Shown in pieces: positions 21,553-34,257 of a DNA stretch of 64,000 nucleotides (position 1 is its first letter; every line of letters begins with the position of its first letter). Under the pieces are notes generated by a model, which saw nothing but the letters and a program-made list of their open reading frames with translations, was not told the DNA's origin and made no database searches. Where the stretch lies: positions 102,206,278 through 102,270,277 of the forward strand of contig CP136069.1 in the NCBI GenBank assembly GCA_032622095.1, written 5' to 3'. Made by a program: the position numbers and the translations under genes. Source of the DNA: Siphonodentalium dalli. Taxonomy: Eukaryota; Mollusca; Scaphopoda; Gadilida; Siphonodentaliidae.

Positions 21553-23100
21553 ATGCACATACCAATACCACCATATATAGTCAAACTCTTTCGAGGAAAG
21601 CTGTTGCGCATTTTCCGCGATATGCATGCAGACTGCAGTAGCCGTGTTGTGTGCAATGGAAATATTTCTAACTCTATTCGAATCGCACAAGGAACCCGCC
21701 AGGGGGGGGGGCGTAAGCTCCCCGTTCTTCTACCTGGTCTACGTGAATGAACTGCTTCGACAACTCGCCAACTCACCAGAAGGTCTCACTATTCACAATA
21801 TAACATGTGCTGCCCCAACAACAGCAGACGACATCGCTATAATCTCAATCACTAAAGCTGGTCTTGACAAAATGCTCTCCACATGTCACGAATATAGTAC
21901 TAAGTGGAGCTTCAATTTTTCTAACACAAAGAGTAAAGTCGTTATATTTAACGAAACTGAAAGACAACACGATATTTCAAGAACCTGGAAACTTGGAGAA
22001 CACACAATTGAAGAGGTTACTGAATGCACACACCTAGGCATAATTCAAGGAAAATTCGATATCACCTCGGTCCGCTCAAAGCAAATGTCGCATAAAATGA
22101 GGAGCACATACTTCGGACTAGCTGGCAAAAGTATTCTGAATTCATGTTCTCCGTCTGTGCTATCTAAACTTTTGAAAAACGTAGTTATTCCTCGAGCAAT
22201 GTATGGATCTGAGTTGTTTCCCATGGACAAAGCATCCACACTACTCACACTGGAGAGATCGTATCGGACATGTGTCAAGCACAGCCAATCACTGCCTACC
22301 AGATCCCCAACTCATCTCGCTTTGGGACTCATCGGTTTGATGCCGATAGAAAGAGAAATTCATATTAGAAAACTCTCCTTTCTTGGGAAGCTAATCCACC
22401 TGCCGATTGGACATCAAATTCCACTCAGGTTGTTTCTATTCAAAACATACCAGTATACTTTATTCGGTAGGATATTTTCCGGGTTTGTCGCTGACATCTT
22501 TCGAATCTGGGACAGATACAACCTCAGACATTTCCTCACCGATTTCCTTGATAACGGAATATTCCCTTCTGATGATATCTGGAAAAAACACAGTCGCCAG
22601 GCCGTTGAACAAAACTATTGTGCAGAGTGGTTCAACTCTACAAGTACCACGACTAGCTTGGCTATGTTGGTACAGTGTCACCCGCATCCGCTGGACAGCT
22701 GGAACATATGGGAATTAATGCGTAGAAATCGTCCCACACCGTGGCACTAAAACACCTAACCTTACTCCTCAATAAAACTACATATGACAATAATGTTCTG
22801 TGTCTCAAGTGTGGTTCGAGATACAGCAATGAATTGATGCACGTAATTTGGACATGTAGCTCGGATGCGATTATCCAGATGCGATATAATTATTGGAACC
22901 TTATTATTGACAAATATGGTATTCCAATGTATATGTTCCTGGACAGCATGTCGCTTCAACAATTGATGGCGATTATCCTCGGTGGCTCCTGTGTGCATAT
23001 TCCAGTGGAGTTGGCACCAGCAATTGATAATGTAGTCATTGAAACAGCATATTTTTTGCTATTTTCTAGCAGAATCGTGAAGACATTGAACAGCACCTGA
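21553..23100 (+). pseudogene. LINE C reverse transcriptase (unit 2), poly-G frameshift
   Basis: Identical in structure to the unit 1 copy, but the G run in the RQG block has 10 G instead of 12 (about 21702-21711). The start frame therefore ends at 21750 and the rest reads from 21626 in another frame to 22750. The tail with the C-x2-C-x9-H-x4-C cluster is at 22741-23100. The run-length difference could be a real mutation or a sequencing error. Confidence 0.85.
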
Positions 23101-23899
23101 TTGACTAATATAATATGTGTATCGATTTACTAACATCAGATATTTGCCACTGTCATGAGATTGATCTATGCGTACACTAAGACCATTTAGTTAATCGATA
23201 ACTAAATGAATATTTCGAAATTATGTGACCACCGAAATACATAATATAGATAATGGTTATGTTCTTAAATGTCACCATTGTGAACGTTCAGAGTCAGATC
23301 AATTCGTCAATTACTCATTGCTTAACTAGCTTATTTGTGGTAACCCCAACACAAATCTCACGCATATTAAATTACTATGTGATGCACGTGAGGTCGTACT
23401 TTAATCTCGATTATTAACAAATTCTGGTCATCGATCTGGGCAGTATAGCTTATACATGTCATTTTCCGCATGCCATATCTAACAATTAACGTCGCTATTA
23501 TACAGGATCTCATCTCAACCCATGGCATGAAACCTTTATCGAAGTTGGACTATTCCTGACCATACCTCACCTAGATCACGAATCCCGCCGAACGCATGTG
23601 CTTATCCCACGCACAATATCTCTGCCGAATTGCCGGCACGACCATACAAATAATTGTATATGTACCTATTATATTGTATATAATTTGCACCTGTAATTAT
23701 CAAACACACTGTCATGCTCTACGTGTACACTCTCTCCCACGAGGAGGCAATATTTATTAGGGGTTTTGGGAGTGAGCCCAGGGAAGATTTGAAAGGGGCG
23801 GAACCCCTCTCCTACAACCCACTTGTGAAATAATATTGGGGCTATGGAAAGTTATGACAATTCGACATAGCATGAGATGAATAAAAAAAAAAAAAAAAA
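23101..23899 (+). mobile_element. LINE C 3' UTR and poly(A) tail (unit 2)
   Basis: Copy of 14835-15633, with 17 A at 23883-23899. Confidence 0.7.
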
Positions 23900-23914
23900 G
23901 ATGGTCTAGACATA

Positions 23915-24799
23915 TTAAGATTTTTTCTTCTTTGGTTTCTTTTTCTTTCTTTGCTGAGTTTCTGCTTGTTGTTCTTCTTGTTGTCGTCGTTGTAGAATCT
24001 CAGCTATCATTTGTTGTTGTTCTTGTTGCCGGCGATCAGAATCCCGCTTTGTTTCTCGCAAGTATATTTCTAGTTTTTCTTGTTCTTCCATATACTCTTC
24101 ATGAGGTCGGGCGCCTGTACTGGTGTTGTTGGTGTTGTTGTTGGTGCTGGTGGAGCTGGGGGACACCGGGATGTTTTGGTAATCCGGTGTCCGATGTGTA
24201 AAGCTGTCCAGTTCCACGTCGAAGCTGGCGGCAGGAACATCTGGGGTGGTATCCACGTCCCTGTCTCCGCAAGCCTCGACGACGACAGCAGGGACCTCCG
24301 GCAGATCCACGGAGTCCCTGCTAGCTGGTTCAATGTCGTCAGTCTCCATGCAGGTCGAGTCGTCTGGGCGTCTCTCAGACAACTTCGACCCGCCGGCTAT
24401 GACTATAGACGGCTGAGCCACACGGGGAGGGGTGACCGGTCGATCAACGGTCACCCCCTTCTGCCTCTTCCATTTAGCCCGTCTGGCGGCGTCCCTTCTT
24501 TTTCTAGTAGGCGTCTTCTTCTTGGGAGGCCCCTTCCCAACCTTCATAGAACAGGAGGCAGTCTTGGAGTTGGTGTCCCGGGTCTGTGATTTCTGGGTAC
24601 CAGTATCTTCAGTCCTGAACTCCAGGCAAAGAGTCAGATATCCCCGGCTAGACTGGAGAGACCAGTTAGCGATGTCCAATATCCGACTTCTCTGCACTGC
24701 GGCCAACACGGCGTCTGGGATTAAATCCATAAGCCTAATCCAAAACCGTCTCACTGGCGTTAAGCACGGGGGCAGCTGCACCCGGAGGCGCGGCCACAC
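23915..24799 (-). pseudogene. ORF1-like protein E (unit 2)
   Basis: Copy of the frame at 15649-16533 with one visible amino-acid change (MKVGKGPP here, MKVVKGPP in unit 1). Same domain order: WIRL block, basic RKRRDAARRAKWKRQK motif, acidic centre, Q/E-rich stretch, lysine tail. Confidence 0.6.
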
Positions 24800-25264
24800 G
24801 ACTCACCCGTGCTCAACGCTCTGACCGAAGAGGAACTAATAAGGATCGAAGCAATCACGACCGTTTCGCTCCACTCTCCTGCCAGAGACGAGGAGGCAAT
24901 AAAGAATATATATATATATATACCATAGCATATAATACCATAACAGATGGAGATAATTAAACATGATCATAAGAGTGATATATTATAGTGATCTATTGTC
25001 AATTATTTGAAGTTGGTTTCTCATTGTATTTATCAAAACAAGCCTTCTACCTCAAAGGTTAACCAATGCTTAAGCAAACAAACAGGAGGTGTCAACAGAA
25101 TTCACCATTGAGACGTGCAGTGGATCAAAACTCAGTGTTGTGACAACATAGAAATAGCCAGTCACCAGTCTAACACTTTGATCATTCTTGCTTCCGGCCA
25201 CTCAGGGGAAGGATCGTCTGCCGAGCGCTCCGCGCTTTGTCCCTTGAGTGGTTCGTGACTTTTT

Positions 25265-26038
25265 TTGTCAGACTTGGTTTGGATTAGGCTTAGTCCAATG
25301 GACCGAATACCAAGCCAAGTTTGCAACGCTTTGGAAGGCTTCCAATCGGTATATTGTGTGCGTTGGTCTATACATGCACATAAGGGTCGGTTGGATGTGG
25401 CCTTAGAGTTCAGTGTTGAACCCTCAACCAGCAGCGGTCCGGAGAAGACTAACACCAAGACCACAGCTGGAGGGGCTTCACAGAAAGAGAAGAAAAAGAA
25501 GAAGAGTCCGGGACACCGTCGCTGGGATGCCGAAAGAAGGGCCAGGTGGATTAAGAGGAAGGCTGAGAGACGCCCAGCTACCTCCCACTTGGTCCTCGCT
25601 GGACAGCACCCTTGACAGGACCCACTCGCGGATGCCGCATCCACTGACCTGCCATCCCAGAGGCCGACTGAGAATATCCAGACAGCCTCTGCAGTGGATG
25701 CGGAGTCGACTGTGATAACACCCCCACTGCAGGAGCCGACTGATGTCACCCCGGCGGTTCCTGCGTTGGAACAGTCTAACGCCGAGATGGGACCGGATAC
25801 TCCACCACAGAGGGAGGACTCTTTCACCGTCCCTGAGACCCCGAGGTACGAGCCGGAGTCTCCACCACCCAGGGAGAGAGAACCACCAGACATTGACCAA
25901 CTGATACAAGATTTAAAGGACCGGATCATCGAGGAACATCATCAAGGAACAACCCATCAATTCACAAAGGCAGAAAAAGAACTCATCTATAACCGTATCA
26001 TCTACACGGAAGACGACGCCTTGGATCCGGATACAGTT
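25265..26038 (+). pseudogene. ORF1-like protein F (unit 2)
   Basis: Copy of 16999-17772 with the same in-frame TGA (25613-25615) and the same interruption by the LINE A 3' end, so both defects predate the 8.27-kb duplication. Confidence 0.6.
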
Positions 26039-29000
26039 AGTGTAAACATATTTTTATTTCCAAATCCAAACATAATACACATAATACACAAATGACATAA
26101 ATATACAACATATAAGAGATAATGTATGGAAATGAGGATCAGACAACAAGCCCGAGGGCTTATATGAAGTCTTCTCCTCTTTGGCGACATGCCCCTTCCC
26201 CAATAAGTGAGGGAGGGGTATCGATCAGACGGGAAATAATAGAAATAATATTTTTTAAAGGAGAAGTAACTAAGTTTAAGTTGGGATGGACACAGCGGGA
26301 AGATAGTGTTAGGGATAGCAGGAGGCAGAGAGAGAGAGAGAAAGAAGAGAGAGAGAGAGAATGAGAGGGAGAGTGAGAAAGTAGAGGGGACAGAGTTTTC
26401 AATAATTTAGTTGCTGCGTGATGAAAATTATGCTCGTAGTAATATGCATGCGTCAGGCTCCATGGGAGGGGGTCAATCGCAATGGCCAATTCCTATTTCA
26501 ATGGGGTTTACTGTGAATATCGCTGCATTCTTCACGTAGAATCATTTCACGTATATACAGGATAGTGACAAGTAAAGTAACTTACAAAATAATCGTTATC
26601 GGAAGACATTTAGTACTACATATATAATGGAGAACATCGTGCTGCCGCATAACGCGGCCGGAATCCAAAGCAATTTGTTACCCATACAGATCATGGAAAT
26701 CTTTTTGTTCTCATAATATATGTCTGTACTGCATTAAATATTTGTTTGTTTTCGCGAAGACTAAGCTCTCTTGACCCCCGCATTAGTGTATTCTCAGATA
26801 AGGCAACATTTGGTAGGGAGTCATATAGTTCTCTTCTGGGCTCTTGATAAAAAGTACATTCAAAGAGATAGTGGTAAGTTGTCTCAAATTCCCCACATAG
26901 ACAGACGGGGGAAATTTTTACATGGTTATCTGTCAGGTCACCACTTAGGTGGCTGCAGTTCAATCTTAACCGGGTATGGAGGATATGAGATTTACGACAT
27001 TTACTATGATAAAAATAGGCAGGTGGACGTATATTGTCACTGTTCAGTTCCTTTTTGAAGTCTTCGATTGTACTGCTGCTCTTTGTAGTTTCTGACAGTT
27101 TGTTCCATTCGGTAATTGCAGATGGTAAGAAAGAATCCATATAATAGTCATAATTAATATTCGAGGGTAGTCTTATATGTTCAAATCTTAAGTTATATCT
27201 GGAATTATTTGCCTGAATTGGTCGTACATAATTTCTTAAAATTGATGGAGCAGTTCCTCGTATCATTTAAACAAATTGGCATAGCTTGTGTTTTCTACGG
27301 CGTGAAGAGAGGAGTTCCCAGCCAGTCTCTGACAAAAGGCACGCGTTACTCGTACTGATGGTTGCACCTGTTACTATTCGGGCCATTTCATACTGAACCT
27401 TTTCAATGTCATCACTAAGATAATCAGGGCAGTTATCCCAAACAGGGGAGGCATATTCCAGTATTGGTCGGATAAATGTATAATGTATTTTTTCAAGCGT
27501 TACTCTGCTTAGCTTGTATCTGTGTTTACGTACTAGATTTACTCGACTCCATGCTTTGTCAAGCATAGATCTGATGTGGATACCCCAAGAGCCCATGTTG
27601 TCGAAAGTAAGTCCCAGATGTTTATGGCTGTCAACCTCAACAATTGTCGCGGTTCCCATGGTCAAATGTGGATGATATACTGGTGTTTCTTTCCTGGAGA
27701 TTAAGAGAGATTCCGTTTTCAGGGGATTGAATTTTACAAGCCATTCTGATGCCCAACACATGAGAGTTTCGAGGTCATCGTTGATTAGTTTTGCGGCCAT
27801 GGTGGGGTCCTCGATAGTAAGAAATAGAGAAGTGTCATCAGCAAATAGACGAATGTTGCACCGTATATTTTCGGTTATATCATTAATATAAATTAAAAAC
27901 AGAAGTGGGCCTAATACATAGCCTTGCGGCACACCTGCTGTTACATCTTGTAGTTCCGAACGTGTGCCGTCTATGACAACCTGTTGTTGTCTACATTCTA
28001 GATACGATTTCATCAAGTTATACAAGTTTCCTCTTATACCAATTTTTGTCAGTTTGTTCAAGAGGCCACGGTGCCAGACTTTATCGAATGCTTTACTTAT
28101 GTCACAGAATATACACCGGACCTCTTTTCCGTCGTCTAATGATCGACATATATTGTCATATATTTCGGTAAGTTGAAAAACTGTTGAATCGTTGCGCATG
28201 AAACCAGCTTGATAAAATGATAGGAGTTTGTTTTCATCAAGAAATTCCCATAGATATTTATAAATACATTTTTCATAGACCTTTGAGACGCAACTTAGTA
28301 GAGAAATTGGTCGGTAATTTGATATAAGACCGGGATCACCACTCTTAAATATAGGTGTAACATGTGAACGCTTCCACTGGTGTGGGTAGTAATTGTTTTC
28401 GGTAAATGTTCTAAAATAGAATTCAAGAGGTTCACAGAGCGAGGAGGCACAGCTTTTCAAAACTCTCGGACTTATTCCGTCGGGCCCACTTGACTTAGAT
28501 ATTTTAAGACTTTTTAACGCTTTGTAAATGTCAGGGGCTGTGATTTTTATATCGCTTAATGTGGATATGGAGTTATCCGGTTCAATGACTGGTAGGCGTT
28601 TCCCGATGTCATCAACTGATGAAATTTTACAAAAATACGAATTGAAAGCATTTGCTTTTTCAGTTGGTGAGATCAGGAAGTCGCCGTTGGTGTTCAAGGG
28701 GGGTATTGATCTATCACTGGTAGCAAATACTATTTTTTGGAGGGTTTTCCACCAGGAAGACTGGTCATGTGATGGGCTATTCAATGTGTTCTCATTCTTG
28801 GTGTCATAATCACGTTTGCTTTTTCTAATAGCCGATGTAGTTTCATTACGTTTAGATCTGAAGTTTGCCCATGTTTGTGGTGTGTTTTTCCTTTTAGCTA
28901 TCTTATGTAATCGATTTCGTTGCCTCATCAGTTTCCGTATATTACACGTAAGCCATTGGGGACTACCTTTCCGGATAAGAACTATCTTATTGGGGATATT

Positions 29001-30254
29001 GTCACTGCATACCTTTTGAATTTTTGCAGTCAGGTTATCTGCATGAGCTGAAAGTTCGAATGGTATATTATCATCATAGTTCCAGCTCAAGAAGTCTTCG
29101 TTCATGGTATCGAAATCAGCCAGATTATAATTCCAGATACGTCTAGTGAGAGTTGTAGCCGATTTATTTTTCAAAAGTTTTATCTGAGCAACGACCGGAC
29201 AGTGATACCTAATTGTGTTGTCGAATATGTTGCCAAGAACACAAGGGGAATCAACAAGGTCAGGGTTGCTAGTCATGAGCAAGTCGAGAATGGATGAGGA
29301 ATTTTCAGTAAAATGCGTTTTATCAGTGACCAGTTGGGTCAGACCTCGTTCGCTACATATGCCGTTTATTTTACCATTACCGTTGCGTACATAGTTTTCA
29401 TTGAAATCTCCACCTATTATGACATCCAGGTCGCTATCGCACGCAAGAGAAATGTTATCATTAATTTTTGTCCACAGGCTTGCGGGGGAGTTGGGAGGGC
29501 GATAAAAACATCCTACAAGACAACGTTTTGTGTTAATTGTAACCTCTATCCAGATATTTTCTACTTCGTCACTGTCACGTTCATCGCATATTTTGAATGG
29601 TATAGTGTCACGAACGTAAATACACACCCCCTCCTGTTCTGCCATCTATCATGTCTTTGCGGGCAGGATCATGGTAGCCATGAAGATGGATTTCTGAATC
29701 CGGGATAGAATGGTCGAGCCATGATTCGGTTAATAGACATATGTCGTATTCCCCACTTGATGTTTCGGCTGCAAGTATATCTACTTTATTTCTGATACTC
29801 TGTGTATTCAGTACAAGTACCGAGTGATTGTGTTGTTCGGTTGAGGGGCCTGGGTTAGTCTCCACGTCTCCTGCCAGGATCAAAAGAGCCTTTGCTAAAG
29901 ATACCGCTAATATTGTTAGAAATGTCACGCATGTGAAGAGGAATACAGTTGTGTGTGACATCGCAAATTTAGTGTTCAACTTCGTCTTTTTATCATCGGA
30001 ATTTGGAGAATTAGATAGTTTCTTGCCTGCCAAGATATGTTTGAGAGCGCAGAATTGTTCCATCGGGAAGAAAATGAAAACCAACAGTGTCAATGTTAAG
30101 GCAGTTATAAGATCCAGTCCACGTAAGCGTAACATGATATAAAACAAGCATGTTTTTGATTGTTTCACACAGAGACACCCCCTCCCTGACAGCCTGACAG
30201 CAAGATTGTGAAATGCACCGATTCTTGCCCTATGTAACATTGTATCACCCATTA
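26039..30254 (-). mobile_element. LINE A, second full-length copy (A2)
   Basis: Aligns end to end with A1 at several percent divergence or less. The 3' end (AGTGTAAACA at 26039) lies within the coding region of gene F. The 5' end falls at the same place as in A1, next to the initiating ATG. Flanking bases (GGATACAGTT on one side, CAAAAGTCATG on the other) show no target duplication, so a deletion or rearrangement may have removed one flank. Confidence 0.9.
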
Positions 30255-30258
30255 TCAA
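26691..30258 (-). pseudogene. LINE A2 polyprotein, broken by stop and frameshift
   Basis: Three open pieces together cover the A1 protein. 29608-30258 holds the hydrophobic leader, an intact GDVETNPGP 2A motif (29845-29871) and the start of the endonuclease. A 2-base deletion (AC) near 29625 shifts the frame. 27267-29645 then holds the rest of the endonuclease, again with RYH in place of SDH, and the RT with GVPQGYVLGPLLF and FADD. An AAA to TAA change just before 27267 ends it, and the C-terminal Cys/His region continues in the same frame at 26691-27266. Motif variants shared with A1 are therefore inherited family traits and not private damage. Confidence 0.88.
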
Positions 30259-31363
30259 AAGTCATGTCAAAATCCTGAGAACAGTTCTGCTTTGGGCATC
30301 CTCGGTGCATAGTAACAAACATATAAATAGAGCATACTCTGGCACCATATATAAATGTATATGTATCATTGGTGTGTTTTAAAATTGTTTTCAACCCAGT
30401 CTGTTTGCTAGGTGGGGGTGAGTAAGTAGGGGGAAGAGAACATAGTAGAACAGAAGAGCAGCTGAGTAAAGTGAACGAGAGAATAAAGATAGCTTGAATA
30501 GCAATAGAGTGCATACCAAGTATGGTTGTGCCGGCCGATCGGAAACTTTATCTGTGTAATCGTTATCTAGGAACATCTATGGAAATGGGGATAATCAATA
30601 TGTTTTGGCGATATGCAATGCTTCAATGTTCAGGTACTTTAAAGATATGTTCTGGTATATTCAGATGTGTACAGATGTTCATATTTCAGACATGTACCGC
30701 TATTCTACCGGATGTGGTAGCGTACCTGGAATGTTTCAATGAGATTCATTTTATCTAATGGGGACGGCATAAGTGAGATGTAGAAATATTCATGTGACGT
30801 ACATTTTAAGAAGGGGAACGTGGAGCGATGAGGTAAGTCAGGAGTAGATGAGTCTGAAATTATATCATAGAAATGTCTGTCTAATTGAGAGAGCGTATCA
30901 TATGCATATGCAACACAATATTTACAGGGCTCAACATGGGATACAATTATAAATACAATCGTAATATATAATTACTATATAATATATATAATAAGCTATG
31001 GTACAGGGGCAGAGTGAAGGGCTTATGTTAGACAGCCAGTGCTTTGAGGCTGCAATAATGCGCAAAGTAGTTCTATTTTAGTGCGACTGGTATTAAAAGT
31101 AGTCTTGATACACCACATGCGATTATATTTGCACATGGGACAAGCAGTATAGTTTGAAATATCTCAGATAAAATAGAATATTTTTACACCTATGGTAAAT
31201 AATGCAGACGGACGGACGAGCACTGATATTGGCATAATTTATATGTCCCATCTAATATCGAGGGTTCATATCGTTATAATTCAGACTGATTGTGCAAATT
31301 ATTCACTGGCTCCAGTTCCTATACCCACTAAGAAAAACGGCTGGATGGCTATAGAAATAATAG
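30255..31363. other. No gene recognised
   Basis: AT-rich sequence upstream of LINE A2, including an (AT)-rich patch near 30960-31000. Short open frames on both strands lack recognisable motifs. Confidence 0.5.
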
Positions 31364-31498
31364 CCAACAACAGACCAGGATCATACAGTTGAGATCAGAA
31401 TTCACCACTCAGACACCAGCACATCTCCCTCGGATGCCTCTTCGTCAGCACCACCTCCGACGAAGAGGCACAAGAAGAAAAAGTCAAAGAAGCGTTAA
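31364..31498 (+). pseudogene. C-terminal tail of an ORF1-like protein
   Basis: Starts after an in-frame TAG and reads to TAA 31496-31498. It is Ser/Thr/Pro-rich (SDTSTSPSDASSSAPPP) and then strongly basic (KRHKKKKSKKR). The composition and lysine end resemble ORF1-like gene E (KKKKPKKKKS). Only 44 codons survive, so assignment is tentative. Confidence 0.35.
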
Positions 31499-31605
31499 AG
31501 AAACTAACAATTGCTCTTTTTTCTTTTTTTTTCTTTCTGAATAAAAGCTGAAAATGAGGGTTTGGGGAAAGGGTCACTCGACCTTTTCGAAGATCCCGGG
31601 GTTAG

Positions 31606-31621
31606 CCCCCCCCCCCCCCCC
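31606..31621. repeat. Poly-C run (16)
   Basis: Uninterrupted C run after CGGGGTTAG; length is likely unreliable in sequencing. Confidence 0.9.
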
Positions 31622-31981
31622 AAAGCACCTTATCATCAAACAACACTTTGAAATTTGGAAAAAAACATTTGAAGAAACCATTGGATGAATCATGAAATAG
31701 AACTTTGAGAAGAAACAAGTACCTGTGATTTTGAAGTAATTGAAATTATACCCTAATTACGATTACAATTACACCCTAACCAATTACAATTGCAATTACA
31801 TGTAATTGAGAATAAACTCAATTACCAATGAGGGAAGCGAGCGAATTAATTGCCCTTGCCGTTAACAGAGGGCGTGCTAGGTAATCCGGTCCAAATTAAC
31901 TACAGCTTGCCGAAGCCGCGATATTGGGTATATAACAGTAGTATATGTCAGTTGTTGCATTAAACATCAATATTTGTATAA

Positions 31982-32072
31982 GTAAAAGCAGAAATAAATT
32001 TGTCCGAATTAAAAGAACTTCGAAAGAGGGGAGCTAAAGTGTCTCGGAGGAAAAAAAAGAGTTAGAAGACAG
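31982..32072 (+). pseudogene. SAP-like domain, first exon piece
   Basis: After TAA the frame gives LSELKELRKRGAKVSRRKK, the L-x-x-L-K-x-x-L-x-x-R-G start of a SAP DNA/RNA-binding helix pair. An A8 run then shifts the frame by one (6 or 9 A would keep it open), after which ELED leads into AG|GTATGT, a good splice donor at 32072/32073. SAP domains bind AT-rich DNA and often open nuclear or transposon-derived proteins. No ATG is seen upstream; a TATA-like GGGTATATAAC lies near 31927. It could be a true gene with a homopolymer error, or a pseudogene. Confidence 0.4.
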
Positions 32073-32814
32073 GTATGTGTATAAATTAAAACATTTAATA
32101 TATGTATATATACCGGTAAGGTGTATAATATTTCGACATAATGTCCCCACATGTAGTGCCTGTTCGGCCCATTTCCAAAACGGGTCATTTCTCATGTTTT
32201 TATTTAATTTCTAAATAATTACTTAATTATTTAATTAATGGCACAATTACTTCTTACTTTATCAATTTAATTCGTTATTACCTCAACGATTGAAGAGTTA
32301 TATACTATTAAGACATTACGAGACACCCATAATTATACAAATATCAGACATCAGAACATGAGAAAATAATTTCGTTTTATCTAATAATATGATCTAATTA
32401 TATTAGATAATATAATAAAGATATATATATTCTACATTTGTATATGTGAGTGAAATTTTGCACATTCTCAATGAGCGTGGGCTTCATAAATAACAATACA
32501 GACGCCAGAAGTACGCGTGCCGGTTGGTGGAATGTTTGCTTAATTGTGTCATCAAATTGTCCACCCATTCGTTGATCTATTTCCGGACACGTGTCTGAAA
32601 GTAATTTTATTGGATTACGTCATTAAAGAGTTATGACACCGAGTTGCGCGTGTCGTGTAGTTATAGGATTAACTGGGGAGCCCATCTGCATTTATATACA
32701 CTTATAAACTGTTGTGACAAAATATTAACTCATTTGTTTGACTTGCGGTAAATCTCAATTTACTTGTGGTTTATAATGCACTCAATAAACTTACGCGATT
32801 ATTTTTTTTAACAG

Positions 32815-32863
32815 GTTGGAGTTTTACAAGAGAAACGATAACGTTCAGCTCAAGGCGACATGA
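32815..32863 (+). pseudogene. SAP-like domain, second exon piece
   Basis: Preceded by a strong splice-acceptor-like tract (ATTTTTTTTAACAG). Joined in phase 2 to 32072 it continues the SAP pattern with L-E-F-Y-K-R-N-D-N, as many invertebrate SAP proteins do (ERLE-Y-x-R-N-x-N). It ends at TGA 32861-32863 after six further residues. The intron would be 742 bp. Another frame stays open to 32984 but shows no recognisable domain. Confidence 0.4.
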
Positions 32864-33615
32864 AATTACAAAAGATACAGTAAAATACCTCTGTCACGAC
32901 GAACGTGGAAATATGACCTTGGCAACAAAATGTTCATCAATGACATGTTATTGGAACTTTCTAAATTTTATAATTCCCGTTTGAAAGATGTATTAAAGAA
33001 GTATTTCTACAAACTAATGTACTAGTAAACATGCCACCAAAACGCATTAATAGACAGGTTGTGGTTAATTTGAAAGATTTAACTTCTAACATAATATACA
33101 GTAGGCCTACAGTATATACTGTATATCTTATATCTGGCTATTATTCATATAATCTCGCATAGTAAATATTCACGATTTGAAAATGGTATATGTACTGTAG
33201 TACATGCACAGCAAAATGTCAGATGACTTTAAAAATTTCTACATAACTTATGTTATACCAATGGGTTTGACACAAGGAAATACACGACTATACATATACC
33301 AACACAAAAATCAAACGTTTGAATGAATTGAACAAATTATAATGATATACAACTCAGTACACATTGCAGCTGTGCCAAAATATAATGATATATGTATATA
33401 TATACATGTATATTGATCACTTTACATTTTGTGTTTGCATATCTGACATTTTCTATGTGCATGTGTTCATTCCATTAGGAATACTGTAAACTGTAAATAA
33501 ACATATATCCATTTCAGTAATAAAACTCTCTAAACAAACGAGAGGTGTCCCCATGTTAACATTTTTCTACGGTCACCGCATGTCATTAATTTTCTTTTCC
33601 GGTTGGAGGCCATCC

Positions 33616-34130
33616 TCAGGCATGTTGTGGCATGATGCAGTCCCTAAAGTTACATAACATGAAACACGAGAATATTATCCCAGACGACATTTTCGTCTCT
33701 GTCCCAGACATTGCGTCTACAATCACCCGATATGTCTTCCTGATGTATATAACACGTTCAATGTGAACCCTTTTAGACGACATGCACCTTCCTGTCCTTG
33801 AGGACAATTTTACCAGTCAAACGATTCTTCTTTTTAAAGAATGTTGGGATATTTATTCAAGATTATGTCATACGGGGCGAAAATATCCTGCACGTTAAAT
33901 CCCTTGTCGGTCATAATGTAATATTTTTTAGGTTTTCTCTACATAATCCGATGACGCAAAGTGCTGTTTGCAAACAACACTTGATTTCGTTGGCTTGAAA
34001 GTCGCGTATTTATGAACATAATTTGCACGTTTTATGGCATAAATCCATGCGTTCCGAATAGACTATTCTGCAGGGAATACATATGTCATCCCATTCCGTT
34101 ACATAACGGGACACAACCCGAAGATGGCAT
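33616..34130 (-). pseudogene. THAP plus DDE_Tnp_4 transposase relic
   Basis: Reading the minus strand from ATG at 34130: MPSSGCVPLCN gives the first Cys pair of a THAP zinc finger. After a small frameshift come FPAE, RNAWIYAIKR and SSVVCKQHF, the conserved FP, W and C-x2-H of THAP. The frame then passes straight into MTDKGFNVQDIFAPYD, then PTFFKKKNRLTGK, then SKRVHIERVI and CFMLCNF in three frames. These are the last part of an IS5/Harbinger-like DDE_Tnp_4 nuclease, including its second Asp (TDKGF) and the Glu (HIER). The middle of the protein with the first Asp is deleted. Several frameshifts and stops make it inactive. Confidence 0.7.
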
Positions 34131-34257
34131 TATTATACGTCGTCAAAGAACCACGATTCTGATATGATTGACTGTACTTCCTTACATTGACAGCGATCTG
34201 TTTACATTCTCAGGACCGCTTTACCTAGAGCGCCACCTGGGCGGTAGTAATCGGATC

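Larger units (their letters stand above)
18515..26780. repeat. 8.27-kb tandem duplication, unit 2
   Basis: Near-identical copy of unit 1 (offset 8268, becoming 8266 after a 2-base shorter poly-G run near 21702). Differences seen by eye include G/C at 12212/20480, G/A near 11002/19270, A/G near 13930/22197, T/G near 14242/22508, C/T near 14488/22756 and A/C near 16270/24536. It continues without break into the rest of LINE A2, so the ancestral locus is this one. Confidence 0.95.
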
